Shown here: positions 16,006 to 24,968 of the stretch, one piece after another
Layout of the letters: each line of letters opens with the position of its first letter
Position numbering within the stretch: the first letter of the stretch is position 1
Source of the DNA: an uncultured Caryophanales bacterium
Lineage (GTDB): Bacteria > Bacillota_I > Bacilli_A > RF39 > UBA660
DNA length: 64,000 nucleotides
NCBI GenBank assembly: GCA_947571655.1
Contig: CANOYR010000005.1
Location: 1 to 64,000, forward strand
Reading direction: 5' to 3'
Made by a program: the position numbers and the translations under genes
Notes under the pieces: generated by a model
Database searches by the model: none
Told to the model about the DNA's origin: nothing
The model's input: the letters and a program-made list of their open reading frames with translations, nothing else

Positions 16006-17172
16006 ATGAAAGCGAAAGTTGGCTATAGTGTAGCAGAGGAAGGATTTTTATCTGGTAGTGAAACTGCCAAAATGGCAGTAGAAGGAACAAAAGCAAAGGT
16101 TGGGTTGTTATTTACTTCATGTGTACTCGATCAAAAGAAAATTGTAGAAGGGATTCAGAGTGTAACCAAGATTCCGTTTATTGGATGTACTTCTAGTGCT
16201 GCGATTGTTGTTCCTGAGAAGGGATATATTGATCATGCGGGTGGATATTCTGGAATGTTATCTTTTGAGGGAGATGATTTAATCGTTGGTGTTGCTGGGT
16301 CTGTTCGGAATGAGGAACCAAGAGAAGTTGGAAAAAGAATTGCTAGAGAAGCGATTAAAAATGCTGGAGTATCTAAAATTCCATCTTATTTTTGTATGAT
16401 TGCCTCTCCTAAAGAAGAAGAGGAATATTTAAAGGGGATTCAGGATGTAATTGGTCGTGTTCCTATGTTTGGTGGTTCTGCTGCTGATAATGAGGTTGCA
16501 GGAAAATGGTCAATTCTTTGTAATGATCAAGTATTCGATGATGGTTGTGCCGTTGCTTTCTTTTTCGCTAATAACGAAGTATGCAATGTTTATACAGGAG
16601 ATTATGAAGAAACGACGAATGTTGGTGTGATTACTAAAGTTGATGGAAAGCGGAAATTGGTTGAAATTGATGGTGTTCCTGCACTTAAGAAATATGCAAA
16701 ATGGACAGGAAAGACTTTGAAATCTTTAAAGGGAAGTAATTTGTTGGTTGAAACAATTACAGCCCCTCTTGGTGTAAAAGATGTTTTAGGAGATGTTACC
16801 GCTGTTAGGCACCCAATGAATGGAAATGATGATTTGTCTATGGATATTGGTGCGAATTTGGAAGTTGGAACTGCAGTGATTCAGTTGAAGGGTTCTGTTG
16901 ACCAATTAATCTCATCTGCTAAAAGGGCAGTAGAAGAAGTAAATCGACGAATGAAAAAGGAACCTGTTGCTTATTATTTTATTTATTGTGGTGGTAGAAG
17001 ATTAGGTTGTGCTTTGGAAAAACGAGAAAAGGAACTTTATGATGCAATTAAAGATGTAGTAGGAAATCGACCATTTTTGATGGGATTTACATTTGGTGAA
17101 TATGGTTCTAATAATCATAGTGCCAATACAACTGGAGGATTGTCTATTTCCTTTACAGGATTTTCAAAATAG
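16006..17172 (+). CDS. FIST-domain protein
   Basis: 388 aa, soluble. It matches the FIST_N plus FIST_C layout of predicted small-ligand sensors: N-terminal half with MKAKVGYSVAEEG, VGLLFTSCVLDQ, VPMFGGSAADNE and ILCNDQVFDDGCAVAFFF; C-terminal half with IQLKGSVDQLISSAKRAVEE, YYFIYCGGRRLGC and FLMGFTFGEYGSNN. FIST proteins usually sit with signalling domains; here it stands alone between two dehydrogenases. That suggests it binds an intermediate of their pathway or takes part in it directly. No secretion signal. Confidence 0.85.
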   Translation: MKAKVGYSVAEEGFLSGSETAKMAVEGTKAKVGLLFTSCVLDQKKIVEGIQSVTKIPFIGCTSSAAIVVPEKGYIDHAGGYSGMLSFEGDDLIVGVAGSVRNEEPREVGKRIAREAIKNAGVSKIPSYFCMIASPKEEEEYLKGIQDVIGRVPMFGGSAADNEVAGKWSILCNDQVFDDGCAVAFFFANNEVCNVYTGDYEETTNVGVITKVDGKRKLVEIDGVPALKKYAKWTGKTLKSLKGSNLLVETITAPLGVKDVLGDVTAVRHPMNGNDDLSMDIGANLEVGTAVIQLKGSVDQLISSAKRAVEEVNRRMKKEPVAYYFIYCGGRRLGCALEKREKELYDAIKDVVGNRPFLMGFTFGEYGSNNHSANTTGGLSISFTGFSK

Positions 17173-17193
17173 TAGGAAAGAGAAGAGGTAGTT

Positions 17194-18627
17194 ATGAGAA
17201 ATTTAATTGGAAATCAATGGATGGATTCTTCGGATGGAAAAACGATTGAAGTTACGAATCCAGCAAATAAAAAAGTAATTGATACTATCCCAAATTCTAC
17301 TTTACAGGATGTCGATAGTGCTGTAAAAAAAGCTGTAGAGGGACAAAAGGAATGGGCCAAATATTCGATTGCAAAACGTGGGGAAATTCTTTTGAAATTT
17401 GCTGAACTTGTTCAAGATGATGATGAGAATTTGGCACAGATTTTAAGTCAGGAAACTGGAAAACCGATTAAGGAAGCAAGAGCAGAAATTGCCAATGTTC
17501 AAATTTCTGTTCCTGCTTTTGTAGAGCAGGCCAAGCATTTGTATGGAAATTTAATTCCTGCTGGTACAGAGAAGGGACAGGAAGGTACTGTTCAACTTAC
17601 AGAAAGACAACCAATTGGGGTCATTGCAGCAATTATTCCTTTTAATTTTCCAGTAGATTTGTTTGGGCAAAAGGTTCCTCCTGCATTAATGATGGGAAAT
17701 TCAATTATTGTAAAGCCATCTACTTCTAATCCACTTACTTTGACGAAGTTGGTTTATTTGTTAAGAAAAGCGGGAGTTCCAAGTGGTGCTGTTGGAGTCA
17801 TTCATGGTACTGGAAAGGTTGTTGGTCAGGCATTGACGCAGCATCCTTTGGTTCACTTGGTTAGTTTAACAGGTTCTACAGAGGCAGGAATTCAAACAAT
17901 GAAGGCTTGTAGTGAGAATTTAACGCATGTCATGTTAGAACTTGGTGGAAATGATGCTTTTCTTTTGTTAGAAGATGGAGATGTTGATTTAGCAGTCGAA
18001 GAAACGATTTGGGGAAGAATGTATAATACAGGACAGGTATGTTGTGCAAGTAAGAGATTTTTGATTCATAATCATGTAAAAGCAGAATATATTAAAAAAT
18101 TGACTGCTCGTTTAAAACAGTTGAGGCAAGGAGATCCTCAAAAAGAAGATACCGATATTGGATGTTTAATCAATGAAAAGGCGGCAAAGGTGGTTGAAGA
18201 ACAAGTAAATCAGACCATTGAAGCTGGAGCAAAATTGGTTTATGGCGGAGAGCGTAGTGGAGCTTTTTATACACCTACGATTCTTACCAATTGTACGAAG
18301 GATATGGATGTTATGAAGGATATGGAAATCTTTGGACCTGTCGTATCTATTCTTGGATTTGATAACTTAGAAGAAGCGATTACTATTGCTAATCAATCTT
18401 CTTTTGGACTTTGTGGAAATGTTTTTACGAAGGATATGAAGGTAGCTGCTAAAGTAGCACAGGAATTAGAATGTGGGGGAGTCGTTATTAATGGAGCTAG
18501 TTTCTATCGTTCTTTTGAAATGCCTTTTGGTGGATGGAAGCATTCTGGAATTGGAAATGAAGGCGTTATGACTACTTTAGAAGAGATGTCTAGATTAAAA
18601 ACAATTGTTTTAAAGAATTTATTTTAA
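17194..18627 (+). CDS. NAD(P)-dependent aldehyde dehydrogenase (succinate-semialdehyde-like)
   Basis: 477 aa. ALDH superfamily: N-terminal NQWMDSSDGKTIEVTNPA, cofactor region IIPFNFPVDL, general base Glu in VMLELGGNDAF (about 248), nucleophile Cys in NTGQVCCASKRF (about 282), then EIFGPVVSIL and MPFGGWKHSGIG. Oxidises an aldehyde to an acid, or to a thioester in some relatives. Third gene of the ADH-FIST-ALDH operon, ending at a strong terminator. Confidence 0.92.
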   Translation: MRNLIGNQWMDSSDGKTIEVTNPANKKVIDTIPNSTLQDVDSAVKKAVEGQKEWAKYSIAKRGEILLKFAELVQDDDENLAQILSQETGKPIKEARAEIANVQISVPAFVEQAKHLYGNLIPAGTEKGQEGTVQLTERQPIGVIAAIIPFNFPVDLFGQKVPPALMMGNSIIVKPSTSNPLTLTKLVYLLRKAGVPSGAVGVIHGTGKVVGQALTQHPLVHLVSLTGSTEAGIQTMKACSENLTHVMLELGGNDAFLLLEDGDVDLAVEETIWGRMYNTGQVCCASKRFLIHNHVKAEYIKKLTARLKQLRQGDPQKEDTDIGCLINEKAAKVVEEQVNQTIEAGAKLVYGGERSGAFYTPTILTNCTKDMDVMKDMEIFGPVVSILGFDNLEEAITIANQSSFGLCGNVFTKDMKVAAKVAQELECGGVVINGASFYRSFEMPFGGWKHSGIGNEGVMTTLEEMSRLKTIVLKNLF

Positions 18628-18651
18628 GATTTGATTTTTATGTTGATTTGA

Positions 18652-18685
18652 AAGAGAAGTTGTTAATTCTTCTCTTTTCTCTTTT
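18652..18685 (+). terminator. terminator of the ADH-FIST-ALDH operon
   Basis: AAGAGAAG (18652-18659) pairs with CTTCTCTT (18669-18676) and is followed by TTCTCTTTT. Confidence 0.7.
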
Positions 18686-18781
18686 CAAGAAAACGACAAA
18701 TTTTATAAAAAGTAGAGAAAAATATTTTTAGTTGTGATAGAATAGAGATAAGGTGGAAAATAGGGATATGAGGTGAAAACA

Positions 18782-20491
18782 ATGAATGGAGTTCTTTTAC
18801 TAATTATTACTTTTATTATTCTTGCTGTTATCTTGATTACAGTTGTATTGGTAGTCATTCAAAAACATAAGATGGCAAAGATTCGAAATGAAATTAGTGA
18901 ATTAGATCGAGAAAAAAATATGATTGCTTCTACCCCTGTTCTTTCTGAATTATCTAAGGTAGAACCGATTATTAAAAATGATAAGATGGGCGAAAAATAT
19001 AAGGCATGGCAACGGCGATTTGAGGTAATTCGTGATGATAAAATTACACAAATTAATGATATGATTATTGAATTAGATATGGAAGTAAGTAATAAAAATT
19101 TAAAAGGATATCATCAGAAACTTGCGAAAGCAGAGATTGAGATTTATAAAGCTAGAGAGAGTGCGAATGAATTACTAGAAGAAATTAAGGAAATTACCTT
19201 GAGTGAAGAGAAGTATCGTAGTATTGTTATTAAATTAAAAACGAAATATCGTGAGTTATCTAATGAATTTAATGATCATAAATCTGATTATGAGGATGTT
19301 CAGGAAGTCATTGATTTACAATTTGAAAATATTGAAAAAAGATTTATGGATTTTGATGAAACTATGGATAAAAATGAATATGATGAAGTGGTTCACATCG
19401 TAAAAGCATTGGATACGATGATTGATCATATGTCCATCGTAGTTGCAGAAGTTCCTAATTTGGTGTTACTTGCTGAAAAATTGATTCCTAAAAGAATTGA
19501 AGAAATTGAAAATATTTCTAAGGATATGGAGGAAAAGGGGTATCCTCTAGGTTATTTAAAACTTTCTTATAATATGGAGGAGTCTAAAAAGAATGTAAAA
19601 AATATATTAGATCGAATTCGTGTTTTAAATTTAGAGGATTGTATGTTTGAATTAAAAACGATGCTTGATTATTTGGATTCGATTTTTAATGAGTTTGAGA
19701 GAGAACGAGTATCTAGGAAAGAATATGAGGAGGAAACATTATCTTTTAGTAGAAAATTTCGTAAGACAACTAAAATTATTAAAGATATTTATGCACAATT
19801 GGATGATATTAAAAGTATGTATGACTTAAAGGATGATGATATTGTCGTTTTGGATAATATTAGTCGAAGACTTCGTAAAATTAATGAGGAACAGAAGGAA
19901 ATTAAATCAAAGTTGGAAAAGAAGGAAGAACCTTATTCTGTTTTAGTTGGTGAAATTTCTGTTCGGAATCAATTATTATCTACTTTAGCAGAAGATTTAG
20001 AGGTATCTCTAAAATCATTAGGTAGTATGTATGATGATGAGGTGCGAGCGAGGGAACAATTGGAAGAAATTCAGGAGTTGTTAAAGCAATGTAAAAGTAG
20101 AATTCGTAGTTATAAGTTGCCAATTATTATGAATAATTATTTTATTGAGTTATCAGAGGCAAATGAAGCAATTCAGGAGATTATTAAAGAGCTTGGTAAA
20201 AAGCCGATTGTGATTCGTACTTTAAATACTAGAGTAGATACTGCAAGGGATTTAATTTTAAAATTGTATAATACAACGAATGAAATGATTAAGACTGCTC
20301 AAATGGCAGAAATGGCAATCGTTTATGGAAATAAATTTCGAAGTAGTATGGTGGAAGTTCAATCTGGTTTAACGAATGCAGAAATGTTATTTCATAAAGG
20401 AAATTACAAAGAAGCATTAGAGGTATCTATTGATACGATACGTTTAATTGAACCTGATATTTATGAAAAATTGTTAAAATATTATAGTTAA
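18782..20491 (+). CDS. ezrA: septation ring formation regulator EzrA
   Basis: 569 aa, family length. One N-terminal membrane helix (about residues 3-24), a short basic junction and a very long alpha-helical, spectrin-like cytoplasmic domain rich in Lys and Glu heptads. The family segment KYKAWQRRFEVIRDDKI follows the membrane helix. EzrA binds FtsZ and controls Z-ring placement in Firmicutes. ATG 18782 is chosen, 6 bases after AGGTG; a GTG at 18773 would add three residues. It stands alone with its own terminator. Confidence 0.92.
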   Translation: MNGVLLLIITFIILAVILITVVLVVIQKHKMAKIRNEISELDREKNMIASTPVLSELSKVEPIIKNDKMGEKYKAWQRRFEVIRDDKITQINDMIIELDMEVSNKNLKGYHQKLAKAEIEIYKARESANELLEEIKEITLSEEKYRSIVIKLKTKYRELSNEFNDHKSDYEDVQEVIDLQFENIEKRFMDFDETMDKNEYDEVVHIVKALDTMIDHMSIVVAEVPNLVLLAEKLIPKRIEEIENISKDMEEKGYPLGYLKLSYNMEESKKNVKNILDRIRVLNLEDCMFELKTMLDYLDSIFNEFERERVSRKEYEEETLSFSRKFRKTTKIIKDIYAQLDDIKSMYDLKDDDIVVLDNISRRLRKINEEQKEIKSKLEKKEEPYSVLVGEISVRNQLLSTLAEDLEVSLKSLGSMYDDEVRAREQLEEIQELLKQCKSRIRSYKLPIIMNNYFIELSEANEAIQEIIKELGKKPIVIRTLNTRVDTARDLILKLYNTTNEMIKTAQMAEMAIVYGNKFRSSMVEVQSGLTNAEMLFHKGNYKEALEVSIDTIRLIEPDIYEKLLKYYS

Positions 20492-20508
20492 TTTATTTGA
20501 TTGAAGAG

Positions 20509-20536
20509 AGTAAAAGGTTTAATTTTACTTTTTTTA
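20509..20536 (+). terminator. terminator of ezrA
   Basis: AGTAAAA (20509-20515) pairs with TTTTACT (20523-20529), followed by TTTTTTAAT. Confidence 0.65.
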
Positions 20537-21440
20537 ATCTTTAATTATAAAAATAGTAATTATTATTAAAAATCCTTTATTTAAAGGTAAATATATATAT
20601 TTATTAAGTTAATTTACTACTTTTGAAAGCAAAAATATAAAAAAAGATATGTGAATTTCTTCCAAAATAAAAATGTCGTAAACACCTGTAAATAAGGGTT
20701 ATCATGACATTTAAAAACTTATGAAGGAATATTTAAAAATACAATATTTTTTTAAATTAAATTTTATTACTATAAGATACATTTTCTAAGTCTGCAAAAT
20801 TTATAATTATGTATTTATGTTTATAATATGCAGTTATTATAGGGAGACTTTTTTGTTTTTTTGTAAGTTCTTTAAAAATATGCCCCTAGAATATTTCTAG
20901 GTTCTCTCATACTAGTAAAAGATAAACATTGATTACATTTCGTAATATTATAATAGATAATCTTATTATTCGATTTTTTCTTTCCACATTATTTCCCTTT
21001 TAAAAAGTTTTCTTATTGATAAATGGCCTCTTCCCATATTTCATCACTCTATTTAAATTTAAAAAAGAACACATATATTAAAGATTTTTCTTCATTGTGC
21101 TAATGATATAGTTATTTATAACTATTTCCTAATTAACTTTTTTTGTTTAGAATATGCAGTAAATAATAATGTTCTAAAACAAGTATAGATTTCTTATCTA
21201 TTAATGATTAAACCATTTTGTAGAAGAAAGCTAATGTAATTATCAACTGTAAATTCATTATGGACATTATATTCAAATTTCTTATTATATCTAAAATCAA
21301 TTTTTCTTTAAATGTCGATGGTGTTAAAAAATTTGGTGCATGAATAATTCCACCGTTTTTTTAATATCGTTTTGTATCTTTAATTATGCTAGTTGGATAA
21401 AGCTTTTGTAATAATAACTTTGTCAAAATTACTAGTAGAA
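20537..21440. other. decayed, gene-poor stretch
   Basis: About 900 AT-rich bases without an intact gene. The minus strand carries short broken stretches that read like protein: CNQCLSFTSMREPRNILGAYF near 20.9 kb and a better one at 21.2-21.36 kb listed separately. A minus-strand terminator hairpin AAATGTC (20671-20677) / GACATTT (20706-20712) followed by a T-rich tail suggests that a minus-strand transcription unit once ended there. Confidence 0.4.
21194..21360 (-). pseudogene. fragment of a decayed minus-strand gene
   Basis: One frame reads NGGIIHAPNFLTPSTFKEKL. After a one-base shift, another reads KIDFRYNKKFEYNVHNEF followed by TVDNYISFLLQNGLIINR and a stop. Together they look like one protein split by a frameshift. 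No family recognised and no start codon found. Confidence 0.4.
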
Positions 21441-21471
21441 TTAAAAAATACCAATCTCATTGACTGGTATT
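21441..21471 (-). terminator. terminator of tRNA-Ala
   Basis: On the minus strand AATACCAG pairs with TTGGTATT, followed by TTTTAA. It lies about 40 bases after the tRNA 3' end. Confidence 0.65.
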
Positions 21472-21496
21472 AATCTATATTAAGTTCGAATAGTTC

Positions 21497-21514
21497 GAAC
21501 AGATTTCCCAATGG
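21497..21514 (-). repeat. 18-base repeat spanning tRNA-Ala 3' end
   Basis: CCATTGGGAAATCTGTTC, from the tRNA CCA outward on the minus strand. It is identical to 43623-43640 after tRNA-Thr, although the two tRNAs differ. A degenerate version lies at about 1418-1436. It may be an attachment-site core or a duplicated tRNA trailer. Confidence 0.6.
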
Positions 21515-21587
21515 TGGAGCATAGCGGGATCGAACCGCTGACCTCCACGGTGCAAACGTGGCGCTCTCCCAGCTGAGCTAATGCCCC
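21512..21587 (-). tRNA. tRNA-Ala(UGC)
   Basis: Minus strand: acceptor GGGGCAT pairs with ATGCTCC, anticodon loop TTTGCAC gives TGC, T-loop TTCGATC, CCA encoded. A clean isolated gene next to decayed DNA. Confidence 0.95.
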
Positions 21588-21796
21588 ATTGTACTAAACA
21601 CAGTCATATAGGCACTCATAACTGTATCAGTGTTTTAATCTTACCATTAAGAGGTGAAAAAATCAATATAAAATTAAAAAAATTTAAAAATTTAGAAAAT
21701 CTGACAAAAATAATTAGTATTTTTTATTAGGGAGTTGGAATTATTTAAAAATTATGATATACTGTTGATTATATTAAGAATGTAAGGAGGATTAAA

Positions 21797-22279
21797 ATGA
21801 AAAAGATATTTTTTAAGAGAATTTTTTCTATATTGTTAGTTTTTATTATGTTTTTAACAATTACAGGTTGTCATCAAGAAAAGAGTCATCGATTGGAAGG
21901 TAGTTTAGAAGAGATTATGGAGAAGGTGTATGATGGATTTCAGGAGGATGACCTTCCTATGATGTTAGAGAACATCAAAATTACTGAAGAAAATGTAGAG
22001 GGATATTTAGGAACTTCAGATATTGATTATGAAGAAGCACTAGCAAGCGAATCTATGACTGGTTCGATTGCTCATTCAGTTGTGTTAGTTCGTATGAAAG
22101 ATGAAGCGAGTGTAGAAAATGCAAAAGAGAAGTTAAAAAATTCTGTAGATCCTAGAAAGTGGATTTGTGTTGGAGTAGAAAATGTAGTAGTGGAAAGTAG
22201 AGGAGATTTGATTATTGTTATTTTGAATGATCATCTTGGAGATGAATTATTAAAAAATTTTCAAAATATCGAAAATTAA
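21797..22279 (+). CDS. DUF4358-like lipoprotein
   Basis: 160 aa. Signal peptide with lipobox ITGC (Cys at about residue 25), so a lipid-anchored exported protein. Later ASESMTGSIAHSVVLVRMKD, VDPRKWICVGVENVVV and GDLIIVILND are the pattern of DUF4358, a family often found beside MBOAT acyltransferases and DHHW proteins in Clostridia, as here. It probably belongs to an extracellular polymer O-acylation system. Family name is from recalled motifs. Confidence 0.7.
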   Translation: MKKIFFKRIFSILLVFIMFLTITGCHQEKSHRLEGSLEEIMEKVYDGFQEDDLPMMLENIKITEENVEGYLGTSDIDYEEALASESMTGSIAHSVVLVRMKDEASVENAKEKLKNSVDPRKWICVGVENVVVESRGDLIIVILNDHLGDELLKNFQNIEN

Positions 22280-22285
22280 AATAGA

Positions 22286-22311
22286 AACCCTCATAAAACG
22301 AGGGTTTTTGG
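22286..22311 (+). terminator. hairpin between lipoprotein and MBOAT gene
   Basis: AAACCCTC pairs with GAGGGTTT, then TTG. It ends just before the GGAGG ribosome site of the MBOAT gene, with no room for a new promoter, so it probably reduces rather than stops transcription into the next genes. Confidence 0.65.
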
Positions 22312-22323
22312 ATGGAGGATTCT

Positions 22324-23724
22324 ATGGTATTTTCTAGTATTTCCTTTTTGTATTATTTTTTGCCGGGGGTATTGCTTTTTTATTTTTTAGTATCTCATAA
22401 ATATAGAAATATTATTTTATTCATTTCCAGTCTTTTCTTTTATTTTTATGGGGAACCAAGATTTATAATTGTATTGCTTTTTTCTTGTGGTTTCTCTTAT
22501 ATCTTTGGTAAGTGGATTTTTAGGTGTCAGGTTCCATGGAAAAGAAAAGTTTTTCTTCTTTTTTTCTTATTTGGTAATTTTGGAATTCTTTTTTATTTTA
22601 AATATTATAATTTTTTTGTTAGTAATTGGAATTCTTTATTTCCAAATATGTTTCCTTATCTTTCTATTACTATGCCGATTGGGATTAGTTTTTTTACTTT
22701 TCAATCCGCAAGTTATGTAATTGATGTTTATCGTGGAAAGGTAGACCCAGCTACCTCTGTTTTTACTTATTCTACTTATTTGTCTTTATTTCCTCAACTG
22801 ATTGCAGGACCTATTGTTCGTTATCAAACAATTTCTCAAGAACTTAAAAAAAGAGAGAGTAAGATTACTGACATTTCTGATGGGATTCGACGATTTATTT
22901 TGGGTCTTTCTAAAAAAGTGATGATTGCTGATATGCTGGGAATTTTTTCAAAGGAATTAGCTAGCTTATCTACAAATACAGTTCTTGGATTTTGGCTTCG
23001 TGCTATTGCAGACAGTTTACAATTGTATTTTGATTTTTCTGGATACAGTGATATGGCAATCGGTTTGGGACTTATTTTTGGTTTTCATTTCTTAGAAAAC
23101 TTTAATTATCCTTTCATTGCCAGTAGTATTACTGATTTTTGGAGAAGATGGCATATTTCTTTATCTTCTTGGTTTCGAGATTACATTTATATTCCATTAG
23201 GGGGAAACAGAGTTTCTAAGTATCGTCATTATCTAAATATTTTAATTGTATGGATGGCTACTGGATTATGGCATGGAGCCAGTTGGAATTTTATTCTTTG
23301 GGGTCTTTATTTTGCAGTATTATTAATAATTGAAAAAAATTTTCTTTTGAATTTTTTAAATAGACATCCAATATTTAGTCATGGATATACTATTTTTTTG
23401 GTTTTCATTAGTTTTGTAATTTTCAATCAGACAGATTTATCTTTATTGGTGCAATCTATCAAAGGGATGTTTGGATTTGGTGAGATTTCTTTCTGTAGTA
23501 AAGAAGTACTTTTCTATTTAAAGGATTCTATCCTTTTCCTTATCATTGCTTCTTTTTTATCGACACCAGTTTTAAAAAGTATCAGGAGTTGGATATTAAA
23601 GAAAAATGGTGGGAGTGTTCTTATTGATATATTAGAGGTGATATTACCATTACTATTATTTTTGCTTTCAACGGCTTTTTTAATCGATGGTTCATTTCAA
23701 CCTTTTTTATATTTTCGTTTTTAG
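22324..23724 (+). CDS. MBOAT O-acyltransferase (AlgI/DltB-like)
   Basis: 466 aa polytopic membrane protein. MBOAT landmarks are TMPIGISFFTFQSASYVIDVYRG, SYLSLFPQ-type LIAGPIVRY, FDFSGYSDMAIGLGL, DFWRRWHISLSSWFRDYIY, and the catalytic His in GLWHGASWNFILWG. It moves acyl groups across the membrane onto a surface polymer. ATG 22324 is chosen because GGAGG lies 6 bases upstream. It is followed 12 bases later by a DHHW protein, the usual periplasmic or surface partner. Confidence 0.9.
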   Translation: MVFSSISFLYYFLPGVLLFYFLVSHKYRNIILFISSLFFYFYGEPRFIIVLLFSCGFSYIFGKWIFRCQVPWKRKVFLLFFLFGNFGILFYFKYYNFFVSNWNSLFPNMFPYLSITMPIGISFFTFQSASYVIDVYRGKVDPATSVFTYSTYLSLFPQLIAGPIVRYQTISQELKKRESKITDISDGIRRFILGLSKKVMIADMLGIFSKELASLSTNTVLGFWLRAIADSLQLYFDFSGYSDMAIGLGLIFGFHFLENFNYPFIASSITDFWRRWHISLSSWFRDYIYIPLGGNRVSKYRHYLNILIVWMATGLWHGASWNFILWGLYFAVLLIIEKNFLLNFLNRHPIFSHGYTIFLVFISFVIFNQTDLSLLVQSIKGMFGFGEISFCSKEVLFYLKDSILFLIIASFLSTPVLKSIRSWILKKNGGSVLIDILEVILPLLLFLLSTAFLIDGSFQPFLYFRF

Positions 23725-23736
23725 GAGGAGTTTTAT

Positions 23737-24831
23737 ATGAAGGATAAAATAATGATTGGTAGTTTTTGTTTCATTTTAGGTTTCTTCTTTCTTTTTAGTT
23801 TGCTAGATTCGGATGTTTTCGTTTCTAACTCAGAACGTCGTAAATTATCGCTATTTCCATCTTTTCAGATTTCTTCTATAAAAACAGGAGCTTATTTTGA
23901 AGAAATTAATCAGTATTTAACAGATCAATTTCCTTTTAGAGATCTTTTTCGACGTAGTAAATCTTTCTTTGTAAAGTGGTTCTATCAAAAGAATATCTCT
24001 CATGATGCTTATTTATTAGAAGGGGCAATTTACCAATTAGAACCTGAAATGAATGAAAAATCTATTACTTATTTTACAGATAAGTTAAACTGGGTAGTAA
24101 AAGAATATTTTCCTAATCAGAAGGTCTTCTATTCCATTATTCCTGATAAAAATTATTATATATCTTCTTCTTATTTTCCAAAAATGGATTATGATAGACT
24201 TTATCAATTAGTAAGTGAACGATTACTCCCTTCTTTTCAAGAAATTGATATAAGAGAAGCTCTTACACTTGATTCTTATTACCGAACAGATTTACATTGG
24301 CGTCAAGAAAAGCTAGAGGGAGTTCTTACTTTATTAGAATCTAAATTGCAATTAAAGAAAACAAAGTTTCCAGATCGGATACAGTCTTATTTTCCATTTT
24401 ATGGAGCTTATTATAGTAGAAGTTCAGGAGCAGTAGATGCAGATACCATTCAATATTTACTTTCTAATGCGATAGAAAGTACAACGGTTTATAATTATGA
24501 AAAAGGAAAAATAGAATCTGTTTATCAGGAGGAAAATTTAAAAAATATCGATTCTTATGATATTTTTCTATCAGGAGCAACTCCAATTTTAATTCTAGAA
24601 AACCATTCGGTATCGAATGGAAGGGAACTCATTCTTTTTCGGGATTCTTTTGCGAGTAGTTTAGCACCTCTTTTACTAGAAAGCTATCAAAAGATTACAA
24701 TGATTGATCTTAGATATATTAGTAGTAAGAGATTATTAGAAGTAGAAAAAATTGATTTTTCTAAAACGAATCAAGATATTCTATTTTTATATAGTATTCC
24801 AATTGTCAATCAAAGTTTTACTTTAAAATAA
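23737..24831 (+). CDS. DHHW-family protein (AlgJ/AlgX-like SGNH partner)
   Basis: 364 aa with one N-terminal membrane helix and an extracellular SGNH-type domain. TYFT...SIIPDKNYY, SYYRTDLHWRQE (the DHHW-type motif, here DLHW) and LFRDSFASSLAPLL are the family landmarks. Such proteins work with MBOAT acyltransferases in O-acetylation of exopolysaccharides. Ribosome site AGGAGGAG. The DLHW variant should be compared with the family. Confidence 0.85.
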   Translation: MKDKIMIGSFCFILGFFFLFSLLDSDVFVSNSERRKLSLFPSFQISSIKTGAYFEEINQYLTDQFPFRDLFRRSKSFFVKWFYQKNISHDAYLLEGAIYQLEPEMNEKSITYFTDKLNWVVKEYFPNQKVFYSIIPDKNYYISSSYFPKMDYDRLYQLVSERLLPSFQEIDIREALTLDSYYRTDLHWRQEKLEGVLTLLESKLQLKKTKFPDRIQSYFPFYGAYYSRSSGAVDADTIQYLLSNAIESTTVYNYEKGKIESVYQEENLKNIDSYDIFLSGATPILILENHSVSNGRELILFRDSFASSLAPLLLESYQKITMIDLRYISSKRLLEVEKIDFSKTNQDILFLYSIPIVNQSFTLK

Positions 24832-24968
24832 AAAAGTTTTATTCTATATCAAATGGAATTTTTCAATGATATAAATAATGTAATTATATAGTAAAAAAAT
24901 TGCTTATATTTTATATTTGACATGTAGTAAAAATTATGGCAAAATATGAGCATGAAGGAAGGGATTGT

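Noticed and set aside
21588-21796. A gene between tRNA-Ala and the lipoprotein
   Set aside because: No frame with start and ribosome site; only promoter-like AT-rich sequence (GATATACTGTTG before the lipoprotein).
22469-22720. 83-aa alternative-frame ORF inside the MBOAT gene
   Set aside because: Shadow of a hydrophobic gene in another frame, without its own ribosome site.
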